Assembly (NCBI GenBank): GCA_030052745.1 | Contig: JANBVO010000001.1 | Location: forward strand, 1,612,001 to 1,676,000 | DNA length: 64,000 nt | From: Pleurostoma richardsiae | Taxonomy: Eukaryota; Ascomycota; Sordariomycetes; Calosphaeriales; Pleurostomataceae | Direction of reading: 5' to 3' | Part shown: one piece after another, positions 20,937 to 33,900 of the stretch | How the letters are laid out: every line of letters starts with the position of its first letter | Position numbering within the stretch: the first letter of the stretch is position 1 | Program-made: the position numbers and the translations under genes | Notes under the pieces: model-generated | Databases searched by the model: none | What the model was told of the DNA's origin: nothing | Seen by the model: the letters and a program-made list of their open reading frames with translations, nothing else

Positions 20937-22841
20937 TCACACCGGGTACGAACACTCCGTCGCGTTTGCTTGCGTGCAGAAAGTCATCTGGATCGGGCTC
21001 GCCCCCACACCGCGGGCCACCATGCGCTCGCGGATCTCGTTCAGCCTCGGCGCCGCGTCGAACTGGCTGCGGTTCTGGCCCGAGGAGTCGGTGCGACCGG
21101 ACCAGAGGACCTCGCCGGCGGCGCTGGCTCGTGGCCAGACCAGGGCGTCGAAGTTGACGGTGTCGACGGTCTCGGCCCAGATGGCGACCTCGCCGCCGAG
21201 GACGAGGGCGGCCTCCTCCTCGGTCAGGTTGGCGGCGGGGTCGTGCGAATAGACAAGCTGCCAGCTCTTGGCGGGGCCACACCAGTCGTTGAAGGGGAAG
21301 TAGGTCTGGAAGGCCTCGCCGTTGGCAAAGTTGAGCCACTGACCTCGGCCGCAGTCGAGGTACTGTTGTCCGCTTGTTAGCACCTGCTCCTGTCACGCTC
21401 AATGGCTGACTGGCTGCGGTCTTACCCAGAAGTTGTAATCGCTGTCAATGACCTTGTGCCCCAGTTCCGTGATACTCTTCACAGAGGAGGAACCTAGCCA
21501 GGTCTGAACCACGGTGTCGTTTCCGAGAGTCACGTTCCAGTCGAGGGGAATCTCCTCCCACACCATCGGGCTCAGCCCGGCCTTGCGGACACGCGCGTGC
21601 TGCGCATTGATGAACTTCTGGAGCAGAGGCTGCAGGACATCCGAGGCGTTCGTCTTCAGGCCAGGATCCAGCATCGAGTCATTTGCGTTCAGCTCGTCAC
21701 CTCCCGTGTGGAAATATGCGCTGTACGGAGCGAGTCTCGGGAACAAGTCGTCAAAGACCTTCTCGAGGAAGGCATCAACAGCAGTGTCGTTCAGCCTGAA
21801 CGCGCCGCATGGCGGCTCTGCGCACCACCAGTAGTATGGGAAGGCGTCGTAGGCCGTGATTAGCTCCGGGTGCGACCATGCGACTGAGCCGATGTGGCCG
21901 GGCATGTCGATCTCCAGGTAGACCTCGACACCGCGGTACACTCCGTACTCCTGGATATACTGGATGTCCGCAGCTGAATACGTCAGGTCCGACCTGTAGG
22001 CACCCTTCTTCGCTAGCTCAGGGATGGCTGGGATATCTAGAGGCCACGACTGCGAATCCGTGACGTGAAGATGTAGCCTGTTCATCTTGTTCCAGCTAAG
22101 CGCATCAATGGTCTTGGTGATATCAGCCACAGAAAACCAGTTTCTCGCCACGTCCATGAGAATACCACGATGAGAATACGTCGGAGAGTCCTGGATTGTG
22201 ACCGGTGCGTATGGCGTGTACCAGAATGTGCCACTGGAGTGCTTGTAGAAGAGCTGAACGACTGTCTCAAGTCCTCTTAAGACCCCGGTGGATGAGACAG
22301 CAGACAGGGCAATGTCACCGTCCTCGCTGAGAGTGAGATTATACGACTCATCCACCCCTCCAGCCAGGGGCTTGAAGGTGCTAGGAGTGTCCTTGCCAGT
22401 TTGGGTGATGGCGAGGCTCTTGACCCATGTCTTGGGCTTGAAGACATCTGGCTCAAAGTCCGAGTTGCGCGGGTGAAGCTTCCAGGGCACGAAATCCGTT
22501 TGGAAAATCGCCGTCAGGGCACGCGACACTCCGGCCTGGACAATCTGCTTGCTCTCAAAACCTGAGGGGACGTAGCCATAGACGTAAGGTAGCTGCAAGT
22601 TAAGATCATTCTCAGTATGGGCATGCTCTATGGGGCAGACACTGTCTGGAGGAGAGGAAGAAGGAAACCAGCGTACAAGTCCTCCATTATAAGTGATCTT
22701 GAGGTTCTGGTTCAAGAACAGCACAGAAGTCCCGGACGTATAGCTCTGGGGTGCGGGCCATATCGCAGAGACGGGTCCAAGACTCAACAACAAGGACAGA
22801 AGCAATCGACAAAACATGTTGATGCTTGGTAAGAGATGCAT
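20937..22841 (-). CDS. Secreted GH20 beta-N-acetylhexosaminidase
   Basis: A glycoside hydrolase family 20 enzyme that removes terminal GlcNAc/GalNAc, chiefly from chitin oligomers, outside the cell. Two exons (22841-21426, 21362-20937, phase 0) give 613 residues. The N-terminus has a signal peptide (hydrophobic core FCRLLLSLLLSLGPVSA); the ATG at 22817 would give a more compact one and is an alternative start. Next come the non-catalytic GH20b domain and the barrel, with SHRGILMDVARNW, HLHVTDSQSW and the catalytic Asp-Glu pair in HTGGDELN. The end carries conserved Trp residues (GEVAIWAE, GEVLWSG). Length suits fungal chitin-recycling hexosaminidases. Several NxS/T sites fit a secreted glycoprotein. 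A TATA-like stretch lies about 100 bp upstream. Confidence 0.95.
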
Positions 22842-25367
22842 TGTCAGAGTCAAACCTGCCTAAGAAGAGGGAGGACATGAACGAGATCCTGCTGGGACGA
22901 TCGCAGCCCCAGTCTCCAGGAAGAGCTGGGGCCCTTAAATAAATTGCAAGGTAAGGTAGCTGAGTTTAAATGGCTGGGCAGGCCCTGCAACCTCCCACCC
23001 CGCGCGTCGTGATGTATCAATTAGACTCCCTTTCCCAGTCGAATGAAGTCCTTCATGCACGGGCGCGGGTACCCAGAGATTGAGACCGTGTGTGGGTTAC
23101 CAACGGTAGGCTGCAGGGTAGTGTTGCCGAGAGCCAGGACACCCAGGGACCATCCACCTTCTAAAGATGGTATCACCACGATGGGAGCCGCGCTTCTATC
23201 GGCCCCAGCTATCACAGCCCTAGCTGGATCCCAGCTGGGTCTGGACGGACGGCAGCTGCAGTGACGCAGGCCTGGAACTTCTTTGGTGAAGCTCGGTGGT
23301 GGCGCAACGTTACGTTGGGGCTCAGGGCGGGACGCGGAGACTTGAGGCTGGTGAGGGGCGACGTTGGCTCGGATGCAAATCGTGGGAGAAGAAGCTCGAG
23401 AGCGAGAGGCGTCGTCGAGTGCGAGTCTCCGCCACTGCTGGAAGAAAAGCAGAGAAGAAATTCAGAGATCAGGCTTCATGGGGATTTTGTCGCCCTCTGG
23501 AGGGATTGCCACGATTATCTTGGGTCAGGGAGGATTCTCGTATAATTTCGGCCTCTCCTGGCTGTCTTGGGCGCTGGACCTGCAATAACGGCAGTTGTAA
23601 TGCAGATCTCTGGAGCCGTGGCTGGTGGACAATACCCTGGTCGATCGGGGGATGATTGGGCGACCCTCCGCACTTCCCCTTTCTATTTTTGCGCTCTGCG
23701 CTGTTCGACGGTGGTCAACGGCGGCCTGTCGGTCTCGGACTGATGAGCGCATAAGAGATGGATGCCTTGTCCATGCCACTGATGAGCAGGCGTCAGCCCA
23801 AGACAAGCCGGGTCATCTTCGACGGCAGCACGCAGCATGCAGAGAAGACGCCTGTGCCCGCTTGGCCCAGTGTCACACCCAGCCTCCAGCTACGTATCTG
23901 GAGGGAGGCAGAGCAAGACAACAGCGTAGATTCGGACCTCGGATTGGATAGGGCTAGAGCTGATGTTGCACTGCATCAGCCTATTTGGCCCGGCAGCAGG
24001 CCATGTGAGTCCGATGCTGGGTCTTGGACTCTTCTTGGTCGTTGATGGGCCGGAGTTACCACGGCTATCAAGCCGAAGTAAGATGAGAAGGCAGGGAGGT
24101 TACAATCAAGGGTAGGCTAAGTAAGGCGAGGACGGCAAGGCTAGGCAAGGCACGGGAGGTAACAAGCAGGCAGGGAATGACTGCATCTCATCACCGCAGT
24201 CGGTCTGTCTCTGCCGCGAGCTTGAAGCTGGAGAATAGAAGCTTGACTGGCCGGCGACTCCCTGAAATGCATAGCAACATTAACTAACCTTGATTGGCAA
24301 CCAGCCAATCAGAGTAGCGCCGAGGAGACTCAGATAAACCAAGGCACCTTACCTTGTGGGCAGCTAGGAAGGGGGTATCGTGGCAGCCAGGGGAGCTGTG
24401 GCTGGATTACTACAGACCATCGCAGATATCTTCAGGGTATCGTGTCTTCGGTCAAGTCCTGCAGTCGAGTAACATCGCGGGGACAGGGCTTCGGAGGGTG
24501 CAACCGGTTATCAGACAGACCCAATATATTCGTTCGAGGTAACGAGCCCACCGGTGAGGACGGTAGAGAACCCTCCGGAGAGAACCCAGGTATATAAGTA
24601 TCGGAGCCTGAGAGGTCCTTATCCTGCGATTCCAGGTATGTGGATGCCAGCCCGTTACCACCTTGAGTGCGACGTGCTTTGTCCTTGGGTATGAGCTGCA
24701 GAATTACCGTGTGGCAGGTAGAGCTGGTCGTGCAAAAGAGAGTGAACGAGTGCACATTGCGTCTCATATGCTCAGCTTCCGGAAGAGAACAGGCTGTAGT
24801 TATGTCTTGCAACGTGAAGATGAGCTTGTGCATGGCACGGAGGTATCATATATGCAGCGACGGCTAGAAGCTCAACTTCTAGCAGCTTAGGTAAGCAACG
24901 TACTCAGGTACTCCTGGCGGGGTGCCTTACATAACGGCAAAACTGTGGTGGCACGTGATGCTCCTCTCTCGCTGCTCTCGCCTACCAATCACGTCGTTGC
25001 ATTTCTGCATCATCGGTCGGAAAGGCTAGCTGACAATTTGCCTGCCTCAACTCCGAGCAAAAGACGCCAACCTTAACCTTTCCCTTCCACTCACTGCGTG
25101 CACCTTCTTTCCGCTTCTTTACCACGCTCAAGTAAGGATTTCGGTCACTCCTGCAACATACGTGCTTCACGGACGTCCTTCACGCACAGTCCTGCTGCTC
25201 GTGGCTGATCCTCGCGCTCTTTCCTCTTGACTCCTCCGCATTTGCCACGATCAACACACGTGCGAGCCCGTCGAGCGCCGCATCCGACATCTTCGCGCCT
25301 TGCGTCGAACGCATCGCCGATCCTTCCTTTTCTCTCACCATCGAAGATCTACGCGGTCGCCAACAAG
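22842..25367. other. Divergent intergenic region, 2.5 kb, no gene seen
   Basis: Between the hexosaminidase and NAB2 starts. It has a TATA-like stretch near 22935-22945 for the hexosaminidase, a purine-rich stretch of repeated AAGGC/GGCAAGG words around 24070-24165, and a pyrimidine-rich leader (25040-25360) in front of NAB2. Open frames here are short and of random composition. Confidence 0.55.
22935..22945 (-). promoter_or_regulatory. TATA-like element of the hexosaminidase gene
   Basis: The minus strand reads TTTATTTAAGG about 95-105 bp before the ATG at 22841, a plausible core promoter. Position and composition only; not proven. Confidence 0.35.
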
Positions 25368-26996
25368 ATGTCGGTCGAAATCGCGCTTAACACGCCGATG
25401 GCGGACGCCCTGAACGCCGCCATCCAGCCCAAACTTGTGGAGGTCGGCTGGGGCTCAGGCGGCGCTGACGATGCTGCCTTGGCCGAGTACATTATCCTCA
25501 TGTTGGTGAACGGCAAGACCCAGGATGAGATCGCATCAGAATTATCTGGCGATCTGCTGAACCTTGGATCCGACGACCCCGGTGCACGCGAGTTTGCGCG
25601 ATGGCTATTCGAACAGATCGATGTCTTGAACACTCAGCTCGGTGGCAGCACCACGGCCGACGCGACAGCTGAGGGCGAGAATATGGCTGGCTTGTCCCAA
25701 GGCGAATCTACAACGGTGGACGGTGATCAAGATATGGAGATGAACACAGCGCCCGAAGGGCCCGCAGAGCTGAATGTGTACGTTGGCAAACCTCTAGCCT
25801 CTGCAAACGCGACGATACTAACTACAGCCAGACCTACCGGCCCTAAGTCTATGCGCAACGGTAATAACAACACCATGCGAGGAGGTGGGCGGGAAAAGCG
25901 GATGATGGGGCAGATCTCAAGAGCGATGGATCGGTCGCATGATTCAGTACTTCATCGCGTCCGCGGTGCCGCCGGCAATGAGAGAATCAACTCGCACGCA
26001 CGCGGAATGCCCACAGGCCCCCGGATGGGCACTGGTCGACAGCCGCGGAATGGGAATGCTCGCGCCGCCAGTATCGCTCATGGGATGGCTGCCATGGGAG
26101 GCCCACCTTCAGGACCCGCTGCTATGAATGGCGGCATGAACGGAGCGTGGCCGATGATGCCCGCAAACCCCCAGGATATCTTCGCGATGATGGAGCAGCA
26201 ATCTCGCATGCTACAACAGATGCAGGAGCAGCTTGCAATGCAACAACAGCAGGGCTTCCGTCAGCCACAAGGCAAATCGCTGTTTGACCGTGTCCAGCGT
26301 CCACATCAGAGGAACAACACTAAGAGAGGTTCCCACCAGCAAAATGACCACTCGTCGCATTTTGTCCATGTACCCAAGACTGAGGGTGGCGCCGAAGGCG
26401 AGGATGTCGAGATGGGCGGAGAGAAACGCGAGCCGCCCAACCCCGAAGAAACGGTGTGCAGATTCAACCTGAGCTGCACGAATAAGGACTGCAAGTTTGC
26501 GCATCAGTCGCCGGCAGCACCGCCTGGCGTGACCATCGACGTAAACGATGTCTGCAGCTTTGGTGTCGCGTGCAAGAACCGGAAGTGCGTCGGCCGACAC
26601 CCCTCTCCAGCGACTAAGGTCGCCCACCAGAGCGAGCAGGACTGTAAGTTCTGGCCTAATTGCCAGAACCCGCGCTGCCCCTTCAAGCACCCGAGCAAGC
26701 CGCCATGCCGCAACGGTGGCGACTGCAAGGTTCCCGGCTGCGAGTTCACCCACACCAAGGTCATGTGCAAATTCCATCCCTGCACGAACCGCTACTGCAC
26801 ATTCAAGCACGAAGAGGGTCAGCGGGGCGTCTTTCCCGACAAGGTGTGGACAGCCGATGGTGGGAAGGAGCAGCAGCAGGAGCACGTCAGCGAGCGCAAA
26901 TTTGTCGACGAGAAGGCGCCGGAGGATGTGGTCGTCCCAGGATCAACTGATGCGGGCGCGGACCAAGGTGGTATGCAGGAGGTCACGGTGGGCTAG
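25368..26996 (+). CDS. NAB2: Nab2-like nuclear poly(A) RNA-binding protein, five CCCH fingers
   Basis: A 542-residue single-exon protein. The start ATG at 25368 (caacaagATGtcg) begins the conserved Nab2 N-terminal PWI-like fold (residues about 1-95, ALNTPMADALNAAIQPKL and AEYIILMLVNGKT), which in yeast docks to the nuclear pore protein Mlp1. A linker with RGG-like and Gln-rich patches follows. The C-terminal third holds five tandem CCCH fingers: CRFNLSCTNKDCKFAH, CSFGVACKNRKCVGRH, CKFWPNCQNPRCPFKH, CRNGGDCKVPGCEFTH and CKFHPCTNRYCTFKH. Yeast Nab2 has seven. Role known from the family: binding of poly(A) tails, mRNA export and tail-length control in the nucleus. The open frame extends 47 codons upstream without conservation, so that part is read as 5' leader. 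Confidence 0.93.
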   Translation: MSVEIALNTPMADALNAAIQPKLVEVGWGSGGADDAALAEYIILMLVNGKTQDEIASELSGDLLNLGSDDPGAREFARWLFEQIDVLNTQLGGSTTADATAEGENMAGLSQGESTTVDGDQDMEMNTAPEGPAELNVYVGKPLASANATILTTARPTGPKSMRNGNNNTMRGGGREKRMMGQISRAMDRSHDSVLHRVRGAAGNERINSHARGMPTGPRMGTGRQPRNGNARAASIAHGMAAMGGPPSGPAAMNGGMNGAWPMMPANPQDIFAMMEQQSRMLQQMQEQLAMQQQQGFRQPQGKSLFDRVQRPHQRNNTKRGSHQQNDHSSHFVHVPKTEGGAEGEDVEMGGEKREPPNPEETVCRFNLSCTNKDCKFAHQSPAAPPGVTIDVNDVCSFGVACKNRKCVGRHPSPATKVAHQSEQDCKFWPNCQNPRCPFKHPSKPPCRNGGDCKVPGCEFTHTKVMCKFHPCTNRYCTFKHEEGQRGVFPDKVWTADGGKEQQQEHVSERKFVDEKAPEDVVVPGSTDAGADQGGMQEVTVG

Positions 26997-27734
26997 GCGA
27001 GTGGTATGAAGTTGGTGATACGGGATGACTGTTGTTTTGGGATCAGCATTACGGATATGGATATCCATCACAGCCTGCACGACTAGGCGGACAGATGATG
27101 GCTTAGGTTGGCACGCTCCGGCGAAGAGCAAGACGAGTGAAGTATTTGTATGATTATACCTTGCACTTCTCGGATTATGAAGTGTTGGCCGGGGATGAGT
27201 GGGATGTGTCATCCTGGTGTTGGGGAGAGCATAATGCTGGTTCTCAGGAGGTCTTGTGGTCTTTGTGCTATCTAGACGGATGGCGGACGACACAAATATA
27301 TTCGTTGCGTTTGTGGCTTGGGCATGCCACATCCATATACTCACGACGCTCAAATGCAGTGATACTAAAACAGTATGATTGACCGGCTTGAGAGCCATCT
27401 CAGAGTGAAATAGAAGCCTCAATGTAAACGGCCGGCATGTCCGCGTGCCTAGACATTCCCATTCTGACGTCGAAGTCGTCGCGCCGTCACGGCGGGGTGC
27501 AGAGCATGGACACGCCGATTGCCCACAAACCCCGGCGCTAACGAGAGCGGAGGCCGGTCGGGCCAATTCAGGGTCCAAGCTTCTTTCCACTTGTCGACGA
27601 CGGACTGAAGACGAGCTCGACCTCATCATCAACCCGATCATGGACATGTGCGCGGTGCTTCCAGGGCCGAAGATTGTCAAGACAGGCCCATGATGTGACT
27701 GTACTCTAGTAATTGCCCCTCATTTTACCCAAAA
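26997..27734. other. Intergenic region
   Basis: 3' region of NAB2 and promoter of the protoporphyrinogen oxidase gene (same strand). A 245-codon minus-strand frame here overlaps the NAB2 end and looks non-coding. Confidence 0.5.
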
Positions 27735-29952
27735 ATGGCCTCGAGAGTCTCCGACAACGCGCTGCGGGCGCTGCTGAAGACGTACGCCAGAAGCCCGAGA
27801 TGCACTCTCACGCCACCGAGTCTTCGGAGATGGCTCCGGCCGCATCGAGCACTCGCGAGGTCCGCAAGCTCCCTGGCAGCTCCAATGGCTCTGGCCAGTA
27901 TTCGGGGCGGTTCCACTACGGATCTCAAGCCCGCGACGACCGCGCGCAGCAGGGGCTATGGCAGGCTGAGGAGGGGCTACGCGACCGCTGCTCAGAGCGC
28001 GAAGCGGGACATTGCCGTGCTGGGAGGCGGCCTCACCGGCCTCAGCACCGCATACTACCTCACAAAATTCCACCCCGACGCCAAGATCACGATATACGAG
28101 AGCAGCGACAGGCTCGGCGGGTGGGTGGACACCGAGAAGGCCGAGGTCCGGTCCGACGAGGGCACCACCGAGACCGTCGTCTTCGAACGCGGGCCCCGTA
28201 CCGTTGCGCCCTCGCGGGGGCCCCGGTATGACGACCTGGTGCTGTATGAACTGGTACGCTCCTCAAGCCCTCCTTGGCTGCCGCCGGCATCGCTCGCGCG
28301 CATACTTAGCATGACTGACTTGCTGACCGGCTTCAGATCGACGAGTTGAAGCTTCAGCCGCACACCTACACCCTCCCCAAGTCAGCGGGACCCTCGGCTC
28401 GGCGGTACATATACTACCCCGACCACCTCGTCGATGTCACGCCCCCGACCGCCGACATCTTAGATCCGATAGGGACGGCCCTCTCATTCCTAAACTCGGC
28501 TAAGAGCGTCCTGACCGAGCCCCTCTTCGAGGGCTTCATACCGTCCGTCCTCACCATGGCCGCCTCCACCGAGCGAAGGAAGGCGAGCCTGTCGGACGTC
28601 CAGGCGGGTATGCTCCGGTGCGCGTTCCCCGAGGAGTCGATAGGGGAGTACTTCACCGCGCGCTTCGGCCGGCCCGACCTCGTGAACAACCTCCTGTCGG
28701 CGGTGGTCCACGGCATCTACGGCGGCGACGTCTGGAAGCTGAGCATGCACGACAGCATGATGGCGCGGGTGGCCGTGCAGGAGTACCTGCCGCAGCACCC
28801 GACGGGCACGTGGATGAAGCTGGAGGACCTGTACCTGGCGCGCGACCTGCTCTACCGGAACGAGATGGTGCAGGCCACGGCGCAGCAGAGCAGGGGGTGG
28901 AGCTTCATCGGGTTCTACAACGGGTTCGGCACGCTGACCGACGCGATGGCGGAGGCGCTGAAGAAGAATGCGAACGTGACATTCAAGCTCGGCGAGCCTG
29001 TCACTTCGGTGGCGTATGACAAGTCGCATAGGAAGGTGAAGGTATGGGAAATCTCCCTCCATTATCGTGGCACATGGTCTTACACTTTGATGAGACCCGA
29101 ATGATCAGCTAAACCATTGCCGTGTCACAGATCAAGACAAAAGACAAGCACGCAACACTCTACGACAAAGTCGTCTCCACCCTCTTCAGCGGCACCCTCG
29201 CCAGGCTCACCGGCGACGCCCTCCCCTCACTCCGCGACACCAGCGCCGTCACCATCCAGCTCGTCAACTTGTGGTACCCGACCCCGAGACTCAACGCCCC
29301 GAACACCGGCTTCGGGTACCTGGTCCCAAACTCCCCCGCCGTCGCGAACCCGTATTCGGCCCTCGGCGTCATCTTTGACTCCGACCGCGAGGCCGCCCGC
29401 GGCCTCCCGCGCGACCCGGCCGTCCTCTCCGCCGGCCGCATGGACACCGTCGCCGGCACCAAGCTGACCGTCATGCTGGGCGGCCACCACTGGGCCTCCC
29501 TGCCCGCCTCCTCCTGGCCCGACGCCGACCAGGCCGCCGACATGGCCAAGGCCACCGCCCAGCTGCACCTCGGCATCCCCGCCTCCGAGCGCGCCGTCGC
29601 CAGCGCCAAGGTCTGCCGCGAGTGCATCCCGCAGCAGACGGTCGGCCACCAGCGGCGCATGGCCGCCGCGCACGAGGAGCTCCTCGAGGCGTTCGGCGGC
29701 GGGCAGCTCGCCGTCGCGGGCGGGTCCTACTCGCCGCCCGGGGTGCTGCCGAGCCTGCGCGCCGGGCGGGACGTGGCCATGCAGATCGCCGGCAGGGGGT
29801 ACCAGACCGACGGCCAGGGCCGCACGGCGTACGGCCTGGACGGCCACGTCGGCCCCACGGGGCTGGCGCGCTTCCTGAAGAACGAGTGGGCGCTGGTGCC
29901 CAAAGCGCACCTGCCGTTCCGGTACGGGAACGGGCTGGCTCTATTTGACTGA
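27735..29952 (+). CDS. HEM14: Protoporphyrinogen oxidase (haem biosynthesis)
   Basis: The mitochondrial FAD enzyme that oxidises protoporphyrinogen IX to protoporphyrin IX, the step before iron insertion. Three exons (27735-28253, 28337-29041, 29131-29952, phase 0) give 681 residues. The first about 90 residues are rich in Arg/Ser/Ala with no early acidic cluster, a long presequence, which explains a size above the usual 500-600. The dinucleotide motif follows (AVLGGGLTGLSTAYYL, with ESSDRLGGW). The end has the second FAD-contact region around VGPTGLARFLKNEW. The middle and end are strongly GC-rich. The gene converges with MED14. Confidence 0.93.
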
Positions 29953-30918
29953 GCGGGATAGAGAGATTCCCCCACTGCCATGCCTTTTGGGGGAAGGGAG
30001 GGGGTAGAAGATGATTAGACAGGGAAGGAAAATGGAGGCGTAAAAGGTATACAATCTGTAACCTGTACATGCTCGAGCTACATTGAGCACGAGGCAGCAA
30101 AACCTGTACTATTAGAAGGTTGGCAGGCATGGCTCACCAGCGGTATATGATAAAAAAAGGTGATTAACAAAAAGGGGTTGTGTAGACAAAAAAAAAAGGA
30201 GTCAATATCACATATAAAATGCAAGCGAGCTGAGAGTACGTTATTAGTGCTCGTTATTTATGGTATCATGAATTCACTATTTTCGCTGTCATGTGTGGCA
30301 CAGATGAGCCTTGCCCCTTGAAGGATCTCATCGATCAGGAACCGCTTTCCTCGACGTCCGCCTCGGAGTGACTCCGGCGGACGGTGTCTGCTGTTTTCGA
30401 CGCTATGTTTCGCTCCAGCACCGCGGCCATACAGAAATGGTCCGGTAGCGAATATCTTGGATGGTCATCGGAATGGCTGCTTGCCCTCTGAAAGCGAGGG
30501 AGCTCATCGCGGAATCGACTTGATTGTCCTCATGGGACTTCCCTCTTCTTCTTCATCCGTCAAAGAAGGAAATACCGCGGCCTCTCATCCTCGAATGCAC
30601 CCTCAACGGCCTGTCCTAATAGACTGCGCTCGTGGCTACCGCTTTGGAAGGCCCGCAACGTCCAGGAGTTGCGAAAGAGTATCAAGCCTCTTCTGGGCTA
30701 TTATGCACTATATGGCGGATCTTTCGTATGGGGAGTATCCAGACCAAGCACTTGTCCTCAGTCTCTTGCTGCGCCTTAAAGCTCGGTGACAGAGCTTGTA
30801 TGCACGCTAGAACGCACAACTCGGTCATCTCCGGCGGTCTCTCCGTCGGTGCAGTTCCCGCAGTCGAGGCGTAACCGCCAGTTTGGGTATCAACGTGTCT
30901 ATGATCACCACCTCTAGA
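29953..30918. other. Convergent intergenic region
   Basis: 3' ends of HEM14 and MED14. It contains A-runs (30152-30158, 30187-30198) near the HEM14 end and otherwise unique sequence. No gene seen. Confidence 0.5.
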
Positions 30919-33900
30919 CTAATCATCAAGAACGACAACATCAGGGCGGCCGGTGCTTGCACCACCCTTTGTCGAAGTCGGCGGAGCGCCCTCTGTGGCC
31001 AATGTCTTGATGGCATCTCCGGTCTTTAGTAGCAGATCCTCAATGCCGCTGGACGGTGACGCCGCCGCGCTGGTCTTCAAGCCCCTCCAGCCGTCACCTC
31101 TGCCGTTCCAGATCGCTTGCAGGGCCTTGCTGAATTCATCATCGGCGTCCTTGTCGGGGCCAATTCGCGTCATCCACCACCAATGCTCTCCCCCCCTAGG
31201 TCGAAGTCGGATATCAAGACACAGCTGACGGCTTGTGTTCCCAGAATTCGTCAGGTCGAAGCGGACGGTGAGCCATTCAAGAGACTTGTGGAAGATCATG
31301 ACAGTCCCCTTGCCCTCATTTTGGACGCTTTCCCAGGAATCCTCCAGGGTATCAAGGCCTCTTAGCAAAGGCAGCGTCAAGTCCAAGCATGACGGGAGGC
31401 TCTCAAAACCCAGGGAAGAGTTCACGAGTTTCCCGAGCATATCCAGGATCCTCAGGTGCGGATTACCTTTCTCGAGAATAACGTTCACCTTGTTTCCGCG
31501 TGCCAAATCTAGGACAACCCGCCAGCTCTTCGTCTCATGCGTGGCGGAAGAGGTCTCGGCTGCGTCTTCTGGAGGCGGATCGCCATAGGTGAAGACAACC
31601 TTTCGGAGAGTTACACTCTCGCATTTAACTCCCTTCCCGCGGCGTCGGATAGCGTCGACGAAGTCTACCAGACGGTCGATGGCTTGGAGACGATTGGCCA
31701 AAATGTCAATGATCGAACGTCCTACCTCGGTTCTGAGCCGCAGCAGGAACTGGCCAGCCCGAGGGAAAAAGGCTACATCGTGGTCAACAGCCCCTCTCAA
31801 GAGACTAAACTTTTGCTTGTCCGTTACGAGGAGCCGGGCTTCAGCAATGATGCCGAGCCGCCTATCAGACCGGGCCGCATTTGACGATGGCCGTTCCAAA
31901 CCTCGGAAAGTGATACGCACGTAATCCGTAGCCCAGGGTTTCTTTGTTGCCTTGCCAGCTTGTGACGCCAAGGATGGTAGAAGGTCTGTGAGCCTGACGA
32001 AGAGGGCAGGGATCTTAACCTGGGACGGCAGATAGCGGTTAGGCATCGGACGCGTAGTATATGCGATCCGTTTGCTACGCAACATCCCGACGTCAATGAG
32101 CTGGGACATTATGCCAGTTGCGAAGGTTGAGAGATTGGCGAAGAAGGCATCCGAGAGGGTTGGGTGCGAGCAAGTGAGCGGCAACTGCAGATAAGTCTTG
32201 ACCTGAGGATCGGGCTGGTCGTCGTTTCTGCGAGATATTAGCTCTCGTCGTCAATATGGGAAGCTCCGGAACGACTCACAGCTCAACCAGCCACCACTTG
32301 TCACCGCTCAGACTCAGACTTATCATGAGATACCAATGCGGATCCCACCCTTCTCGCTTAAACCATAGCGACTGGAATGGTTCTCGGTTGCCACCAGCAC
32401 CAGAGTGAACGATAGCTTTGATGTCGATCTTGCCAGGCTGCCGCGCCATAGACCAACCCATGCTTCTTCCGCGACGCTTCAGCTCCTCCGTGGCAGACAC
32501 GCATCTCAAGCCTTCTATCGAGTTCATGCCTTCTTCCGCAGGATCTTTTGCTCTGTAATTGAGCCGGGCCTCGCCTTCGATGATCATGCGAGAATGGGGG
32601 CTCATGGCGAATAGTCCAGATATGGGATCTATCTTTGCTGTGATTTTCTCGGAGAAAGTCAACTGGACCGCCAAGTAAGACTCCATGGGTTCATCCCTGT
32701 CGACGTGGAGAGACATGGCAGCCTCCCTCTTCACGAAACGTGGCTTGGTCCGCAACCTATCATGTATAGTTGAAAGGATGTGCTCAACATGCCTACCAAT
32801 GACTCTCTTGAGAATGCTCTCAACAGACATCTCTTCCAGACCAATGGAGATGTTGACATCCTTGACTTCCTTATTGTCTCTGAACCACCGTAAACTGAGA
32901 CAGCTGGTCGATTTTGGATCTGGGGGGGAGTTTGGCTTTCGTCCACTATCGACTCCGATAATGACCCAACTTTTCGCTCCATTGGGCGGATATCGGGCGG
33001 CCCAATACTGTATTGAGATAGCACGGTTGAGCCGCTCAACTTTGATCGTATCGATCCAGCGTCCTCGGCTCAACTCGATGGCCTGCCGTCTGAGCTCATT
33101 GATCTTGTGCGTCAGGACAAATTCGTGGAGGAGCTTGTAGCAGCCTTCCAGGCCGTCTACGCCGAGGGCCTCATTGACTTTTGCCTCCAGGAAAGCCCTC
33201 AACGGTTCGGAGAGGTCATTCGGTGCCGGGGAAAAAAGGAATCGAAAGTCAATGAACCAAAACTGCTTCTCGAAATCTTCATCGGCAATGGTGAGATCCA
33301 CCTCAAACTCTCCCTTCACCCTAAATGTCACGCGACCCGAAGCTATGCTGTAGTCTTCGAACTGCGGAGGAATTTTATCATGGTCATCCAGACTCAGCCG
33401 GATAGATAGCAGGGTATTGAGGTTATCGATCCACTTCAGCTGCTCCTCAGGGGTCAGTGGTGGTGGTTCGATGTAGTTGAACTGTAAGAATGTCAGCCAA
33501 CGTGCCCACAGGAAGACAGGTCAACATTTCTCACCTCCGGCATCCAGGGTGCTTCACCGGTTGACAACACCTGTAACGCCGTTTTGAGGTCGGGGTTCGG
33601 TAGCCTCGCGAATGCTAGGTTTCTCTTGACGTCGACTATATAATCGAGCGCTTCGTCGTACTTTCTCATCTGTAGGTTGAGATGGGCTTTCAGATCGATT
33701 AATTTGCTGACAAGCTCGGCTTTCCTGCTCCACTCAGTTATGACCAGCGCTTTAACCCATTTGGCGTGCATGTCCTGGATGAAGTGTAATAACGAGGCCT
33801 TCTTGGTGAGATTCTCCGGTGAATTATCGTCGACAGAAGTCGTGTGGGAGTCTGAATTGCCGTTCACGGCTGGTTGAGGTAATGGCATCAGAGCCAGCTG

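Noticed and set aside
26943-27680. 245-codon minus-strand frame over the NAB2 3' end
   Set aside because: It overlaps the NAB2 coding end and has random composition with no domain.
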